From contig CAZOSP010000001.1 of NCBI GenBank assembly GCA_964582525.1, positions 19,871 to 83,870 of the forward strand: a stretch of DNA of 64,000 nt. The letters run 5' to 3'. A model generated the notes under the pieces. The model was not told the origin of the DNA, did no database searches, and worked only from the letters and a program-made list of their open reading frames with translations. The DNA is from BB31 sp964582525. Lineage in GTDB: Bacteria; Pseudomonadota; Gammaproteobacteria; Beggiatoales; Beggiatoaceae. Both the position numbers and the translations under genes were made by a program. Positions 25,689 to 34,468 of the stretch are shown here, one piece after another (within the stretch, counting starts at the first letter, position 1; each line of letters starts with the position of its first letter).

Positions 25689-27791
25689 TTATCCCTGTTT
25701 TTTCTTGATAACTTCGCCTGCAATGTTTGCCGGAGCTTCGGCATAACGTCCAAACTGCATGGTGTAACTGGCTCGACCTTGCGTTTGTGAACGCAAATCA
25801 GTGGCGTAACCAAACATTTCAGCCAATGGTACTTCGGCTTTAACGCTTTTACCAGTAGGAATGTCTTCCATGCCTTGCAGAATACCGCGACGGCGATTTA
25901 AGTCTCCCATGACATCACCCATGTAATCTTCAGGGGTGACAACTTCGACATCCATAATAGGCTCAAGCAATACAGGTTTTGCTTTTAACGCGCCATTTTT
26001 GAAACCCATAGAGCCGGCAATTTTGAATGCCATTTCACTAGAGTCAACTTCATGGTAAGAGCCGTCGTACAAGGTTACTTTGATGTCAACCACTGGATAG
26101 CCCGCGATAACACCATTTTCCATCTGCTCACGGATACCTTTATCGACAGCCGGGATGTATTCTTTGGGTACAACGCCGCCGACAATCCCGTTGACAAATT
26201 CATAACCTGTACCGGGTTCTTGTGGTTCTACCTTCAACCAAACATGACCAAATTGACCACGCCCGCCCGATTGACGCACAAATTTACCTTCTGCTTCAAC
26301 CGTTTGACGTATGGTTTCACGGTAAGCCACCTGTGGCGCACCAACATTAGCTTCAACATTAAATTCGCGTTTCATGCGATCGACAATAATGTCTAGGTGC
26401 AACTCACCCATACCAGAAATAATGGTTTGCCCTGATTCTTCATCAGTAGAAACACGGAATGAAGGGTCTTCTGCTGCCAGCTTAGATAGCGCGATACCCA
26501 TTTTTTCTTGGTCAGCTTTGGTTTTTGGTTCAACAGCGACAGAAATAACGGGTTCAGGAAATTCCATGCGCTCTAGGGTAATGATATTGTCTTTATGGCA
26601 CAAGGTATCCCCTGTGGTCACATCTTTTAGACCCACAGCCGCCGCAATATCGCCGGCTCGCACTTCTTTGATTTCTTCACGCGAATTTGCGTGCATTTGC
26701 ACAATACGCCCCACTCGCTCACGCTTGCTTTTCACCGGATTGTAAACAGCGTCACCTGAATTAAGCACGCCCGAGTACACACGAAAGAAGGTTAAAGTAC
26801 CTACAAACGGGTCAGTGGCGATTTTGAAAGCTAAGGCGGCAAAAGGCTCTTCATCTGAGGCACGACGCTCTGCTTCTGTTTCTGCTGCGTCATCTAAAAT
26901 GCCTCTAATGGGAGGCACATCAGTGGGGGCTGGCATGTAATGAACAACGCCATCTAGCATGGCTTGCACGCCCTTGTTTTTGAAAGCCGAGCCGCATAAA
27001 GCCGGAATAATTTCTAAAGCTAAGGTGCGTTGACGAACGGCTTGACGAATTTCTTCTTCAGTCAAATCACCTTCTTCAAGGTATTTATCCATAAGCTCTT
27101 CAGAAGATTCTGCCGCCGCCTCTAATAGCTTTTCGCGCCATTCCTCGCATTCCGTCTGCATGTTTGCAGGAATATCGCGTGCTTCATAGTTCATGCCTTG
27201 AGTCGCATCATCCCAATAAATTGCCTGCATTTTAATGAGGTCAACTACACCTTCAAAATGTTCTTCCGCACCGATAGGCAATTGCAAGGGGACGGGATTG
27301 GCAGCCAAGCGGGTTTTAATCTGCTCAATGACACGCAAAAAGTTCGCCCCAGCGCGATCCATTTTGTTCACAAAAGCCAGCCGCGGCACCTTGTATTTAT
27401 TGGCTTGCCGCCACACGGTTTCGGATTGTGGTTCTACGCCACCTACCGCACAAAACAAGGCGCAAGCACCATCTAGCACCCGCAAAGAACGTTCTACTTC
27501 AATGGTAAAGTCAACGTGTCCGGGCGTATCAATAATGTTAATACGGTGTTCATCAAACTGTTTATCCATACCCTGCCAAAAGCAGGTTGTCGCAGCAGAA
27601 GTAATGGTAATACCACGCTCTTGCTCTTGCGCCATCCAGTCCATTGTTGCAGCACCATCATGCACTTCACCGATTTTATGAGACAAACCTGTGTAAAAAA
27701 GCACACGCTCAGTAGTGGTGGTTTTACCTGCATCAATGTGAGCCATAATGCCGATATTACGGTAACGCTCAATAGGTGTTTTACGTGCCAC
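25689..27791 (-). CDS. fusA: Elongation factor G
   Basis: A 700-residue translocase GTPase. It has the G domain (AHIDAGKTT, DTPGHVDFT, NKMDRAGA), the domain IV loop with GGRGQFGHV, and a C-terminal EF-G domain. It lies 43 bp after rpsG and is standard in length and order. Confidence 0.98.
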   Translation of the reverse strand: MARKTPIERYRNIGIMAHIDAGKTTTTERVLFYTGLSHKIGEVHDGAATMDWMAQEQERGITITSAATTCFWQGMDKQFDEHRINIIDTPGHVDFTIEVERSLRVLDGACALFCAVGGVEPQSETVWRQANKYKVPRLAFVNKMDRAGANFLRVIEQIKTRLAANPVPLQLPIGAEEHFEGVVDLIKMQAIYWDDATQGMNYEARDIPANMQTECEEWREKLLEAAAESSEELMDKYLEEGDLTEEEIRQAVRQRTLALEIIPALCGSAFKNKGVQAMLDGVVHYMPAPTDVPPIRGILDDAAETEAERRASDEEPFAALAFKIATDPFVGTLTFFRVYSGVLNSGDAVYNPVKSKRERVGRIVQMHANSREEIKEVRAGDIAAAVGLKDVTTGDTLCHKDNIITLERMEFPEPVISVAVEPKTKADQEKMGIALSKLAAEDPSFRVSTDEESGQTIISGMGELHLDIIVDRMKREFNVEANVGAPQVAYRETIRQTVEAEGKFVRQSGGRGQFGHVWLKVEPQEPGTGYEFVNGIVGGVVPKEYIPAVDKGIREQMENGVIAGYPVVDIKVTLYDGSYHEVDSSEMAFKIAGSMGFKNGALKAKPVLLEPIMDVEVVTPEDYMGDVMGDLNRRRGILQGMEDIPTGKSVKAEVPLAEMFGYATDLRSQTQGRASYTMQFGRYAEAPANIAGEVIKKKQG

Positions 27792-27834
27792 GTCAATAAC
27801 CTTCTGTTGCTAAAAATGTACAAGAATCTTTTGA

Positions 27835-28311
27835 TTACCAGCGAAAATGCGCAAAGGCTTTATTAGCTTCCGCCATACGATGCACATCTTCACGTTTTTT
27901 CATTGCAGACCCTTTATTTTCAAAGGCATCTAGCAACTCACCCGCAAGACGCAAATCCATACTTTTTTCGCTACGTTTACGCGCCGCATCCACAATCCAG
28001 CGCATTGCCAGCGCAGTACGGCGAACCGGACGGACTTCGACCGGCACCTGATAGGTTGACCCCCCTACGCGGCGAGATTTCACCTCAACAATAGGGCGCA
28101 CATTATCCAGTGCCTTGTTAAAAATTTCGAGCGACTCTAGTTCGCTTTTTTTGCGCTCATCCATACGGTCCAAGGCACGATACACCACATTTTCAGCGAC
28201 GGATTTTTTGCCGCGCTCCATGACCATATTAATAAATTTAGCAATAGTTTCATTCCCGAATTTAGGATCGGGCAAAATAACTCGTTTAGCTGCAACACGT
28301 CTTCTAGGCAT
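27835..28311 (-). CDS. rpsG: 30S ribosomal protein S7
   Basis: A 158-residue 16S rRNA-binding protein of the head (MPRRRVAAKRVILPDPKFGN; GGSTYQVPVEVRP). In E. coli S7 represses the str operon at the rpsL-rpsG junction; that junction is only 21 bp here. Confidence 0.98.
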   Translation of the reverse strand: MPRRRVAAKRVILPDPKFGNETIAKFINMVMERGKKSVAENVVYRALDRMDERKKSELESLEIFNKALDNVRPIVEVKSRRVGGSTYQVPVEVRPVRRTALAMRWIVDAARKRSEKSMDLRLAGELLDAFENKGSAMKKREDVHRMAEANKAFAHFRW

Positions 28312-28332
28312 GACTTATCAACCTGCTTAATC

Positions 28333-28707
28333 TTAAGATTTTGGTCGCTTCGCACCATATTTGGAGCGACCTTGTTTACGGTCTTGAACACCGGAAGTAT
28401 CCAAGCTACCGCGTACTGTGTGATAGCGCACACCCGGCAAATCTTTGACACGACCACCGCGAATCAAGACTACCGAGTGTTCTTGTAGATTATGTCCCTC
28501 ACCACCGATATAAGAACTGACTTCCATACCGTTAGTTAAACGCACACGCGCTACTTTACGCATCGCCGAGTTAGGTTTTTTCGGTGTTGTGGTATAAACA
28601 CGGGTACATACCCCGCGACGCTGTGGACAGGCTTCTAAGGCCGGCACAGTACTCTTCTTTTTTTGCAGGCGACGCGGTTTACGCACCAACTGGTTAATTG
28701 TAGCCAT
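28333..28707 (-). CDS. rpsL: 30S ribosomal protein S12
   Basis: A 124-residue decoding-centre protein. The residues where streptomycin-resistance changes usually occur are wild type: Lys in TPKKPNSA and Lys in GRVKDLPGVRY. TGGAG precedes the ATG. It is the first gene of the 18.5-kb ribosomal cluster. A perfect hairpin with T-run (28729-28755) lies 21 bases before the start. Confidence 0.98.
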   Translation of the reverse strand: MATINQLVRKPRRLQKKKSTVPALEACPQRRGVCTRVYTTTPKKPNSAMRKVARVRLTNGMEVSSYIGGEGHNLQEHSVVLIRGGRVKDLPGVRYHTVRGSLDTSGVQDRKQGRSKYGAKRPKS

Positions 28708-28728
28708 GCTTACTCCAACAAGTATAAA

Positions 28729-28755
28729 AAACCGCGCTTTGTTAAAGCGCGGTTT
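28729..28755 (-). terminator. Hairpin with T-run in the rpsL leader
   Basis: Perfect 12-base arms AAACCGCGCTTT and complement, loop of 3. On the - strand it is followed by TTTTTT and then, about 15 bases later, by the rpsL ATG. It looks like an intrinsic terminator. Because any str promoter must lie upstream of it, it could act as an attenuator, or end transcription from the upstream NYN gene. Confidence 0.8.
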
Positions 28756-28807
28756 GTCGTCAAATCATTAAACGCCCGCAATGGGCAGGGCTTTAGGAAA
28801 GCCGTGC

Positions 28808-28836
28808 AATGTACCTATAATTTGAGTGCGTGTCAA
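28808..28836 (-). promoter_or_regulatory. Candidate promoter of the str operon
   Basis: On the - strand, a perfect TTGACA (28836-28831) is followed after 17 bases by TACATT (28813-28808). A 12-base inverted repeat with one mismatch (28823-28834 and 28847-28858) overlaps the -35 box and could be an operator. Confidence 0.55.
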
Positions 28837-28857
28837 GTAAAAATTCGACACACACTC

Positions 28858-28890
28858 ATACCCGCTAGAAACTGCATTTTTTGCTTTATC
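28858..28890 (+). repeat. Dispersed 33-bp element, copy upstream of rpsL
   Basis: Contains GAAACTGCATTTTTTGC followed by TTTATC, the same element as at 30171-30203. It sits in the 276-bp NYN-rpsL gap just upstream of the candidate promoter. Confidence 0.75.
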
Positions 28891-28983
28891 AAGTTCCACC
28901 TAAATTTTGGGGGTTTAAGTACTTCAACATATTCCGAACTTCAGGTTTCAGGCGGGCGCAGCATACCTCAATCCCTAGAGCCG

Positions 28984-29898
28984 TTAATCGGCTTCCGGCG
29001 GGGTAAAATCTGCGGTCATGCCGTTAGGTAAAATAGTCGGATCATTGGATCGTTGCGGATCTAAGCGCGGTGGCAAGACTTGGCGAATATTCATAGCCAC
29101 CGGGTCTTTATTGGTTTTAGATTTTTCTAAGCGAAACTCAAATAACATATCGCGGCTAGGTAAATAGGAGGGATTAACATTAGGCGGCAAATTTGAGCCA
29201 TGAAAAAACACTGAACTATAGGGCGAAGCAGAATTACGTGAGTCGGTAATCCACAATCCTGAGCCGATATGATCCATGTAACGCATAAAACCAAAACCCT
29301 TGTCTTCATCATAGTGATAACAATAACCGCGCACCGTTGAAGCAATTTCCCCCCAAGCCGGGCTGCTATCAGCTTTACGAATAGGCAATAAATTAGGAAT
29401 TAAATAGCCGGATACAAACATATCGGCTTCACGTTTCAACTCACTGGAAACATTATCAAAACCAATAATTTCGACGCGACAACCATAATTTTGTAAGGCA
29501 CGCACGACTTGGATAAAATCTCCATCGCCGGTCACCATCACAACGCGATCTAAGGTTTGTGATTGCAGCAGCGCATCAACTGCCATGTCTAAATCAGCAT
29601 TCGCCTTGCCGTAACGATTGCCTTTTTCATCTTCATACCACTTCACATTTTTTTGAATAACCTTAAAACCGTATTCGCGCAATACTGAAAAATAGCCATT
29701 AATCCCCTTGCGATACGCCAAATCATCGCGTGAACGCTCCGGGTCAAAACTCACATAAGCATTTAAGCGCAGTGCTTCTGCATTGTCCCGACAAGCAAAT
29801 TCGCGCAAAACGTCATAATGCATTCCATAACCACCGTTACGATTAACATTCGCAACATCAACATAAACACCGATTTTTGCACATGATTTAAAAGCCAT
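28984..29898 (-). CDS. NYN-domain nuclease with C-terminal cold-shock-like domain
   Basis: A 304-residue protein. Residues 8-165 form a NYN/LabA-like (DUF88) PIN-fold domain, with the acidic residues expected for metal-dependent RNA cleavage: Asp14 (VDVANVN), Asp102 and Asp104 (ADLDMAVDAL), and Asp125 and Asp127 (TGDGDF). Residues 187-275 resemble a cold-shock OB fold (DEDKGFGFMRY, SSVFFHGSNLP, KDPVAMNIRQV). The combination suggests an RNA-binding ribonuclease. AGGGGT precedes the ATG. It lies upstream of rpsL on the same strand, separated by a promoter-like region and a terminator, so operon membership is unlikely. Confidence 0.8.
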   Translation of the reverse strand: MAFKSCAKIGVYVDVANVNRNGGYGMHYDVLREFACRDNAEALRLNAYVSFDPERSRDDLAYRKGINGYFSVLREYGFKVIQKNVKWYEDEKGNRYGKANADLDMAVDALLQSQTLDRVVMVTGDGDFIQVVRALQNYGCRVEIIGFDNVSSELKREADMFVSGYLIPNLLPIRKADSSPAWGEIASTVRGYCYHYDEDKGFGFMRYMDHIGSGLWITDSRNSASPYSSVFFHGSNLPPNVNPSYLPSRDMLFEFRLEKSKTNKDPVAMNIRQVLPPRLDPQRSNDPTILPNGMTADFTPPEAD

Positions 29899-30398
29899 AA
29901 TTACCCCTAAATTTTTAAGATTTATTGCCTGTTACAACACACAATAATTTTTTTGTTGAGTAACAGATTTTCATTGCAAGATATACTGCACCCCGCCAGA
30001 AAGTACGCTCAGGTATATTTTTAATAGCTTGTAAAACAGTATGTTAAAAAAGAAAAAAAGGCAATTTCTGGTGAGTATGGGTATAAAATGATTGTCACGT
30101 AACGTAATAGAATAACATAAGAGAGAAGTTTACCTAAAGTTTTACGTGGCTTAAATGAAATTTTATCTTCATCCCTGCCAGAAACTGCATTTTTTGCTTT
30201 ATCATAGTGACCGGCTGATGCCCCACGCTATGTTGAGATTGATTTCGCATCAAGCAGTATTTTGCAGCAAAAAGCCCGACCACGTAATCTGAGTACTTAA
30301 AATCCAAGCGTTTGGATGAAGATTGATAAGAAAAAATGCAGTTTCTGGCAGCTATGAGTATATATTAAGCAAAAATCGCAACCAAGGAGACTAGAATT
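29899..30398. repeat. 500-bp intergenic region filled with repeats
   Basis: No credible gene lies between the divergent NYN and flavoprotein genes. The region holds the 185-bp inverted-repeat element at 30171-30355, a diverged piece of the same element near 30048-30085 (GCAATTTCTGG), and AT-rich spacer that may carry both promoters. Confidence 0.7.
30171..30355. mobile_element. MITE-like element with 21-bp inverted ends
   Basis: Two copies of the 33-bp element in opposite orientation (30171-30203 forward, 30325-30355 reverse) share 21 identical bases starting CTGCCAGAAACTGC. They enclose about 120 bp without coding capacity. Part of the interior (ACTTAAAATCCAAG) recurs next to the copy at 46978-47009. 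No target duplication is evident. Confidence 0.6.
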
Positions 30399-32096
30399 AT
30401 GACGCAAATTTTGACCCGCGCCGCTTATGCTGAAGCTGGCACCGCTTTACACTTCAAAACTGGGACTTGGCGTGTACAAAAACCGGTACACAAACACAGT
30501 GTCGCGCCCTGTCATCAGGTTTGTCCAGCCGGCGAAGATGCGCAAGCTTATATTGCGCAGGTGCAAGCGGGGAACATGAAAGCAGCTTGGGAAACGCTGG
30601 TCAGTGCCAACCCGATGCCTGCCATTACTGGGCGCGTCTGTCCGCATCCCTGTGAATCAGCGTGCAATCGGCAATATTTAGATGAGCCAGTAGCAATCCA
30701 TGCGATTGAGCGTTTTTTAGGCGATGAAGCGATGAATAAAGAATGGGCGTATCCAGTAGCGCGTCCACCCGTCGGTGCCGCTGAAATTGCCGTTATCGGC
30801 GCAGGACCTGGCGGCATTTCAGCGGCTTATCACCTGTTACGTCAAGGCTATCAGGTGACGATTTTAGATGACAACTCGGAAGCTGGAGGCACGCTGCGCA
30901 CCGCATTACCGCCGTACCGCCTGCCGCGAGCCGTATTAGACCTAGAATTATCACGCATTTTAAGCTTAGACGGCATCAACTTTCAGCCACGCACCCGCTT
31001 AGGACGCGATGTCAATATCCAAGAGCTACAACACCAATATGCAGCGGTATTTCTCGCCCCCGGTGCGCAAAAACCGCAAGAATGGAGCGTCGATGGAGTC
31101 ACGCCCAGCGATCTGCATTCTGGTCTGGACTTGATCAAAGAATGGATCAGCATCGGCTCCGTGCCTACGCCGAATAGCGTTGCCATTGTTGGCGCGGGAA
31201 ATACCGCAGTCGATATGGCGCGAGTGATGAAACGTGCGGGCGTAGCCGCAGTACATATTATTTCGCATAAACCCATCCCCAAACTCGGTATTCCGCCCGA
31301 AGAAGCCATGCCCGCCATACCTCGCGAAGTTGAAGAAGCCCTAGAAGAGGGCGTACATATCCATGAATATCGCGGCATTCGCCGGCTGATTTTGCGCGGC
31401 AGCAAAGTGGTGGGTTTAGAGCTTGTCCACATGAAAAAACTCATGCAGCCCGGCGGACGCTTAAAGCGCGTAGCTTTTGACGGCACAGAGAGCATTCTCA
31501 ATGTCGATCAAGTCATTCCCGCCGTAGGACAATCACTCGACCCGTTTGGCATGGAATCGATTGTCGGCAACGACTGGGCATTTACAGTGGATCATTGGGG
31601 ACGGGTCAGTGGACACGACGGCGTATTTGCCGGCGGCGATGCACGCAAAGGCAGCGGCGGCACAGTAACCGCCGCAGTCGGCGACGGGCGACGCGCCGCG
31701 ATAGCCATAGATGCCTGGCTGCACAAACGCGGTTTAGCCGCTGCACCTGAAACCTCAGCCCTCACCTATGCGCAATTAAATTTACATTATTACGCATCAG
31801 CACCACGAGTACACGAGCCAAGTCTGCCGGTAGCAGAGCGCACCGATGATGCAGAAATTACCAGCAGTTTAAGCGCGCCCCTGATTAACCACGAGAGCCA
31901 GCGATGCTTCTCCTGCGGAAATTGCTTGGCATGTGATAACTGCTGGACGCTATGTCCCGATTCAGCCGTATTAAAAACCAAAGACGAAGCCTATGACGGC
32001 TCGCATTATGTGTTCGATTACGACTACTGCAAAGGCTGTGGACTATGTGCTTATGAATGCCCCTGCGGCTATATCGAAATGGTTGAAGACCTATAA
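30399..32096 (+). CDS. GltD/DsrL-like flavoprotein with two ferredoxin clusters
   Basis: A 565-residue cytoplasmic NAD(P)-dependent oxidoreductase. The N-terminal Cys motifs (Cys38, Cys42, Cys82, Cys86, Cys90) match the Fe-S region of glutamate synthase small subunits. It then has an FAD site AVIGAGPGGISAA (about 130-142), an NAD(P) site AIVGAGNTAVDMA (about 265) and the C-terminal FAD motif FAGGDARKGSGGTVTAAVG. The last 65 residues carry two 4Fe-4S motifs (CFSCGNCLACDNC and CKGCGLCAYECPCG). DsrL of sulfur oxidisers has the same layout but is longer, so I leave it unnamed. GGAG precedes the ATG. The nearby tusA-dsrE2 pair would fit a sulfur-oxidation role. Confidence 0.8.
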   Translation: MTQILTRAAYAEAGTALHFKTGTWRVQKPVHKHSVAPCHQVCPAGEDAQAYIAQVQAGNMKAAWETLVSANPMPAITGRVCPHPCESACNRQYLDEPVAIHAIERFLGDEAMNKEWAYPVARPPVGAAEIAVIGAGPGGISAAYHLLRQGYQVTILDDNSEAGGTLRTALPPYRLPRAVLDLELSRILSLDGINFQPRTRLGRDVNIQELQHQYAAVFLAPGAQKPQEWSVDGVTPSDLHSGLDLIKEWISIGSVPTPNSVAIVGAGNTAVDMARVMKRAGVAAVHIISHKPIPKLGIPPEEAMPAIPREVEEALEEGVHIHEYRGIRRLILRGSKVVGLELVHMKKLMQPGGRLKRVAFDGTESILNVDQVIPAVGQSLDPFGMESIVGNDWAFTVDHWGRVSGHDGVFAGGDARKGSGGTVTAAVGDGRRAAIAIDAWLHKRGLAAAPETSALTYAQLNLHYYASAPRVHEPSLPVAERTDDAEITSSLSAPLINHESQRCFSCGNCLACDNCWTLCPDSAVLKTKDEAYDGSHYVFDYDYCKGCGLCAYECPCGYIEMVEDL

Positions 32097-32212
32097 CGCG
32101 GGCAGGTTTTGGGCGTGTATTTTGTTCTCTCGTTGCCGCACTCCAGAGACTCTTAAAGAACGCCCAAAACCCGCTATGCTCGCTTTTTCTAGGTTCAAAC
32201 TGGACACGTCTA

Positions 32213-33463
32213 ATGCTAAAAATGCCTGCTTCATTATGGATCGCCTATAGCGGGGGCTTAGACTCACAAGTGTTGCTGCACCTCCTACACAGCGCACGAG
32301 CGCAACTCGCACCGCTACAGCTACGCGCCATACACATACATCACGGCTTAAATCCCCATGCCGATAGCTGGGCAGAACATTGTCAGCAGAGCAGCGAAAG
32401 CCTATCCATAGCCTGCCAAATCATCCGCGTACAAATACCACAAAACAGCGGCGAAAGCCTTGAAGCCTTAGCCCGTACAGCGCGTTACCAAGCCTTCGAG
32501 CGTGTGCTGCACAGCGGCGAAGCCTTAGTCACCGCGCAACATGCTGATGACCAAGCCGAAACTTTGCTGTTGCAACTCTTACGCGGTGCCGGTGCGCCGG
32601 GCTTGGCTGCTATGTCGGAAAAAAGTCGCTTGGGCAGAGGCTGGTTATTGCGCCCTTTATTAAACATGCGGCGGGCGGATTTACTCGCTTATGCTGTCGA
32701 GCATGGCTTGACTTGGGTAGAAGACGACAGCAACCAAGATCGGCGTTTTGCGCGTAATTTTTTGCGCCACGAGATCATGCCGCGCCTAGAGCAGCGTTGG
32801 TCTGCGTTGGTCAAAAGCCTCCAACAAGCGGCGCGTTATCAAGCTGAAAATGCACAACTTTTACGTGACTTAGGCGACATTGACCGGCTTGCGTGTGAAC
32901 AACACAAGACACTATTAATAGCCGCTCTGCAAAAGCTATCTCTGCCGCGACAAAACAATGTATTGCGTACTTGGCTAGAAAAGCAAGGTTTCAAGCCGCC
33001 GCCCGCGCAGCAGTTGCAGCAAATTCATCAAACCCTGCTCTGCGCACGCCACGATGCACAACCGTGCGTCGCTTGGGGCGGCATGGAACTGCGGCGTTTT
33101 CGTGGGGCTGTATATGCAATGCCAGCCTTGCCGCCGTTGCCCAGCGATTTTGTGCGGACCTGGCACACCCGTCAACCGCCCGATTTACCTTTAGGACGTT
33201 TGCGCCTAGCCGCAGGTGGCAAGCTGCGTTTGCCCTTAGATAACCTTAGCTTGCGTTTGCGTCAAGGCGGTGAAACTTGTCGTTTGCATAAGAAAACGCA
33301 ATCTGTAAAAAAGCTCTTGCAAGCCAGTCACTTGCCGACTTGGCTGCGGGCTTATTTGCCGCTGCTATATCAAGGCGAAACACTGGTCGCGCTGCCGGGG
33401 ATTGCCGTATGCGATGGCTTTCGAGAAGACAATGGGGTAGAACTCAGTTGGGATTGCGGATAG
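32213..33463 (+). CDS. tilS: tRNA(Ile)-lysidine synthase
   Basis: A 416-residue enzyme that converts the wobble cytidine of the CAU-anticodon tRNA(Ile) to lysidine, so that it reads AUA. The ATP-pyrophosphatase PP-loop SGGLDSQVLLHL (about 14-25) and HHGLNP are clear, and a TilS substrate-binding domain (about 215-290) and C-terminal domain follow. No good ribosome binding site is seen; ATG 32213 or ATG 32222 could start it. It is 116 bp after the flavoprotein gene. Confidence 0.93.
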   Translation: MLKMPASLWIAYSGGLDSQVLLHLLHSARAQLAPLQLRAIHIHHGLNPHADSWAEHCQQSSESLSIACQIIRVQIPQNSGESLEALARTARYQAFERVLHSGEALVTAQHADDQAETLLLQLLRGAGAPGLAAMSEKSRLGRGWLLRPLLNMRRADLLAYAVEHGLTWVEDDSNQDRRFARNFLRHEIMPRLEQRWSALVKSLQQAARYQAENAQLLRDLGDIDRLACEQHKTLLIAALQKLSLPRQNNVLRTWLEKQGFKPPPAQQLQQIHQTLLCARHDAQPCVAWGGMELRRFRGAVYAMPALPPLPSDFVRTWHTRQPPDLPLGRLRLAAGGKLRLPLDNLSLRLRQGGETCRLHKKTQSVKKLLQASHLPTWLRAYLPLLYQGETLVALPGIAVCDGFREDNGVELSWDCG

Positions 33464-33471
33464 GCTCTGTT

Positions 33472-33525
33472 GTAAGCGTTCACATCCCCCAAAAACCTGT
33501 CAGGTTTTAGTGTGAAGGGGGTGAG
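33472..33525. repeat. ACCTGTCAGGT hairpin element after tilS
   Basis: Begins GTAAGCGTTCACATCCC and contains the palindrome AAAACCTGTCAGGTTTT, eight bases after the tilS stop. It is a short member of the family also found at 53305-53385, 54598-54679 and 58683-58735. Confidence 0.75.
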
Positions 33526-33584
33526 GTCAATAAAACACGGACGGCAAATAATGTGTATTTCATGCCGTCTCCTCCATGTAAAGC

Positions 33585-33618
33585 AAAAAAAACCGAAGTT
33601 GAAAACTTCGGTTTTTTT
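33585..33618. terminator. Bidirectional terminator between tilS and dsrE2
   Basis: Arms CCGAAGTT and AACTTCGG flanked by eight A on the left and seven T on the right, with loop GAA. It fits convergent termination of tilS (+) and dsrE2 (-). Confidence 0.93.
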
Positions 33619-33634
33619 AAGGAACGGAAAGGGC

Positions 33635-34105
33635 TTAGATATATAAGCAAATATCAGATTCGCCAGCAAATTCAAAGAAGGTCGCCGCACCACCGTATTC
33701 AACATCATTAATGAAATCAGCCGTATCAAATTCAAATAAATCAACTGTCATTTGACAAGCGATCATTTTAACTTCAGCTTCTAAACACAGATCACGCAGT
33801 TCTTCAATACTGGCAACCCCTTTAGATTTCATTTTCTTTTTCATCATGCTGGTCATCATGCCTTGCATACCGGGCAGGGCTTGCATAATCACCGGTACGG
33901 GCATGGGCATAGGCATCGCGGGATTGCCTAAAGAAGTGACTTGCAGCTTGAGGTCTTTGCGCAGCAATTGCAGTCCATAAAAGGTACAGAAAATTTGCGT
34001 TTCATAGCCTAAAGCGGCTGCTGTAGAAGCGAGAATGAAAGGCGGATATGCCCAATCTAGGCTGCCTTTGGTTGCGATAATTGCGAGTTTTTTTTCATCC
34101 GACAT
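33635..34105 (-). CDS. dsrE2: DsrE2-type sulfurtransferase-like protein
   Basis: A 156-residue DsrE/DsrF-family protein. The conserved Cys117 lies in IACQMTVDLFEF, the likely sulfur carrier. A Met/Pro-rich segment (61-85) separates the two halves, as in DsrE2 proteins. In sulfur oxidisers dsrE2 is typically encoded with tusA and often a rhodanese, passing sulfane sulfur to cytoplasmic oxidation. Here tusA is directly upstream; no rhodanese gene is seen. ATG 34105 is chosen because AGGGTGG lies about 8 bases before it; GTG 34114 would be too close. Confidence 0.85.
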   Translation of the reverse strand: MSDEKKLAIIATKGSLDWAYPPFILASTAAALGYETQIFCTFYGLQLLRKDLKLQVTSLGNPAMPMPMPVPVIMQALPGMQGMMTSMMKKKMKSKGVASIEELRDLCLEAEVKMIACQMTVDLFEFDTADFINDVEYGGAATFFEFAGESDICLYI

Positions 34106-34145
34106 GAGTGCCACCCTGTAAAATTCTGAATGCTTAAATAACGAA

Positions 34146-34202
34146 AACCCACCCTAAAAGTCTCGTGCTGTACAAACAAGCTGGATATTTTGCGGGTGGG
34201 TT
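34146..34202. other. Dyad in the tusA-dsrE2 spacer
   Basis: Perfect 9-base arms AACCCACCC (34146-34154) and GGGTGGGTT (34194-34202) enclose 39 bases. On the - strand TTTT follows soon after. It could cap the tusA transcript and lower dsrE2 expression. Confidence 0.45.
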
Positions 34203-34237
34203 AATTTGCTCAGTGTTGTTGATGCGATTGCAAACAC

Positions 34238-34468
34238 TTAGACTTTTTTGATGAGGAAAGAGTATTTACCGCCTTCTTCACCCGATTCCATCAATTCATT
34301 CCCCGTTTGTTTGGCAAAAGCGTCAAAATCCTTAACTGAACCTGGGTCTGTTGCAATGATGTGTAAAACTTGACCGGAACTTAATTTACCCAATGCTTTT
34401 TTCGCACGCAGAATAGGCAAGGGACAGTTCAATCCACTTGCATCTAATTCTTCATCAAAATTTGCCAT
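34238..34468 (-). CDS. tusA: TusA sulfur-carrier protein
   Basis: A 76-residue sulfur-relay protein with the family CPxP motif (Cys15 in LNCPLPILRAKKAL) that carries a persulfide. In sulfur oxidisers TusA moves sulfur between rhodanese, DsrE2 and DsrEFH or sHdr; elsewhere it serves tRNA thiolation. The pairing with dsrE2 favours the dissimilatory role. AGGAGA precedes the ATG. About 130 bp, including a dyad, separate it from dsrE2. Confidence 0.92.
   Translation of the reverse strand: MANFDEELDASGLNCPLPILRAKKALGKLSSGQVLHIIATDPGSVKDFDAFAKQTGNELMESGEEGGKYSFLIKKV

Noticed and set aside
10204..28707. tRNA gene beside tuf or in the ribosomal gaps
   Set aside because: I read the gaps of more than 100 bp and saw no cloverleaf; no tRNA or rRNA gene is recognised in the window.
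30399..32096. Naming the flavoprotein dsrL
   Set aside because: The domain layout fits, but DsrL is about 650 residues and sits in a dsr operon; the shorter length and missing dsr genes leave GltD-type relatives equally possible.
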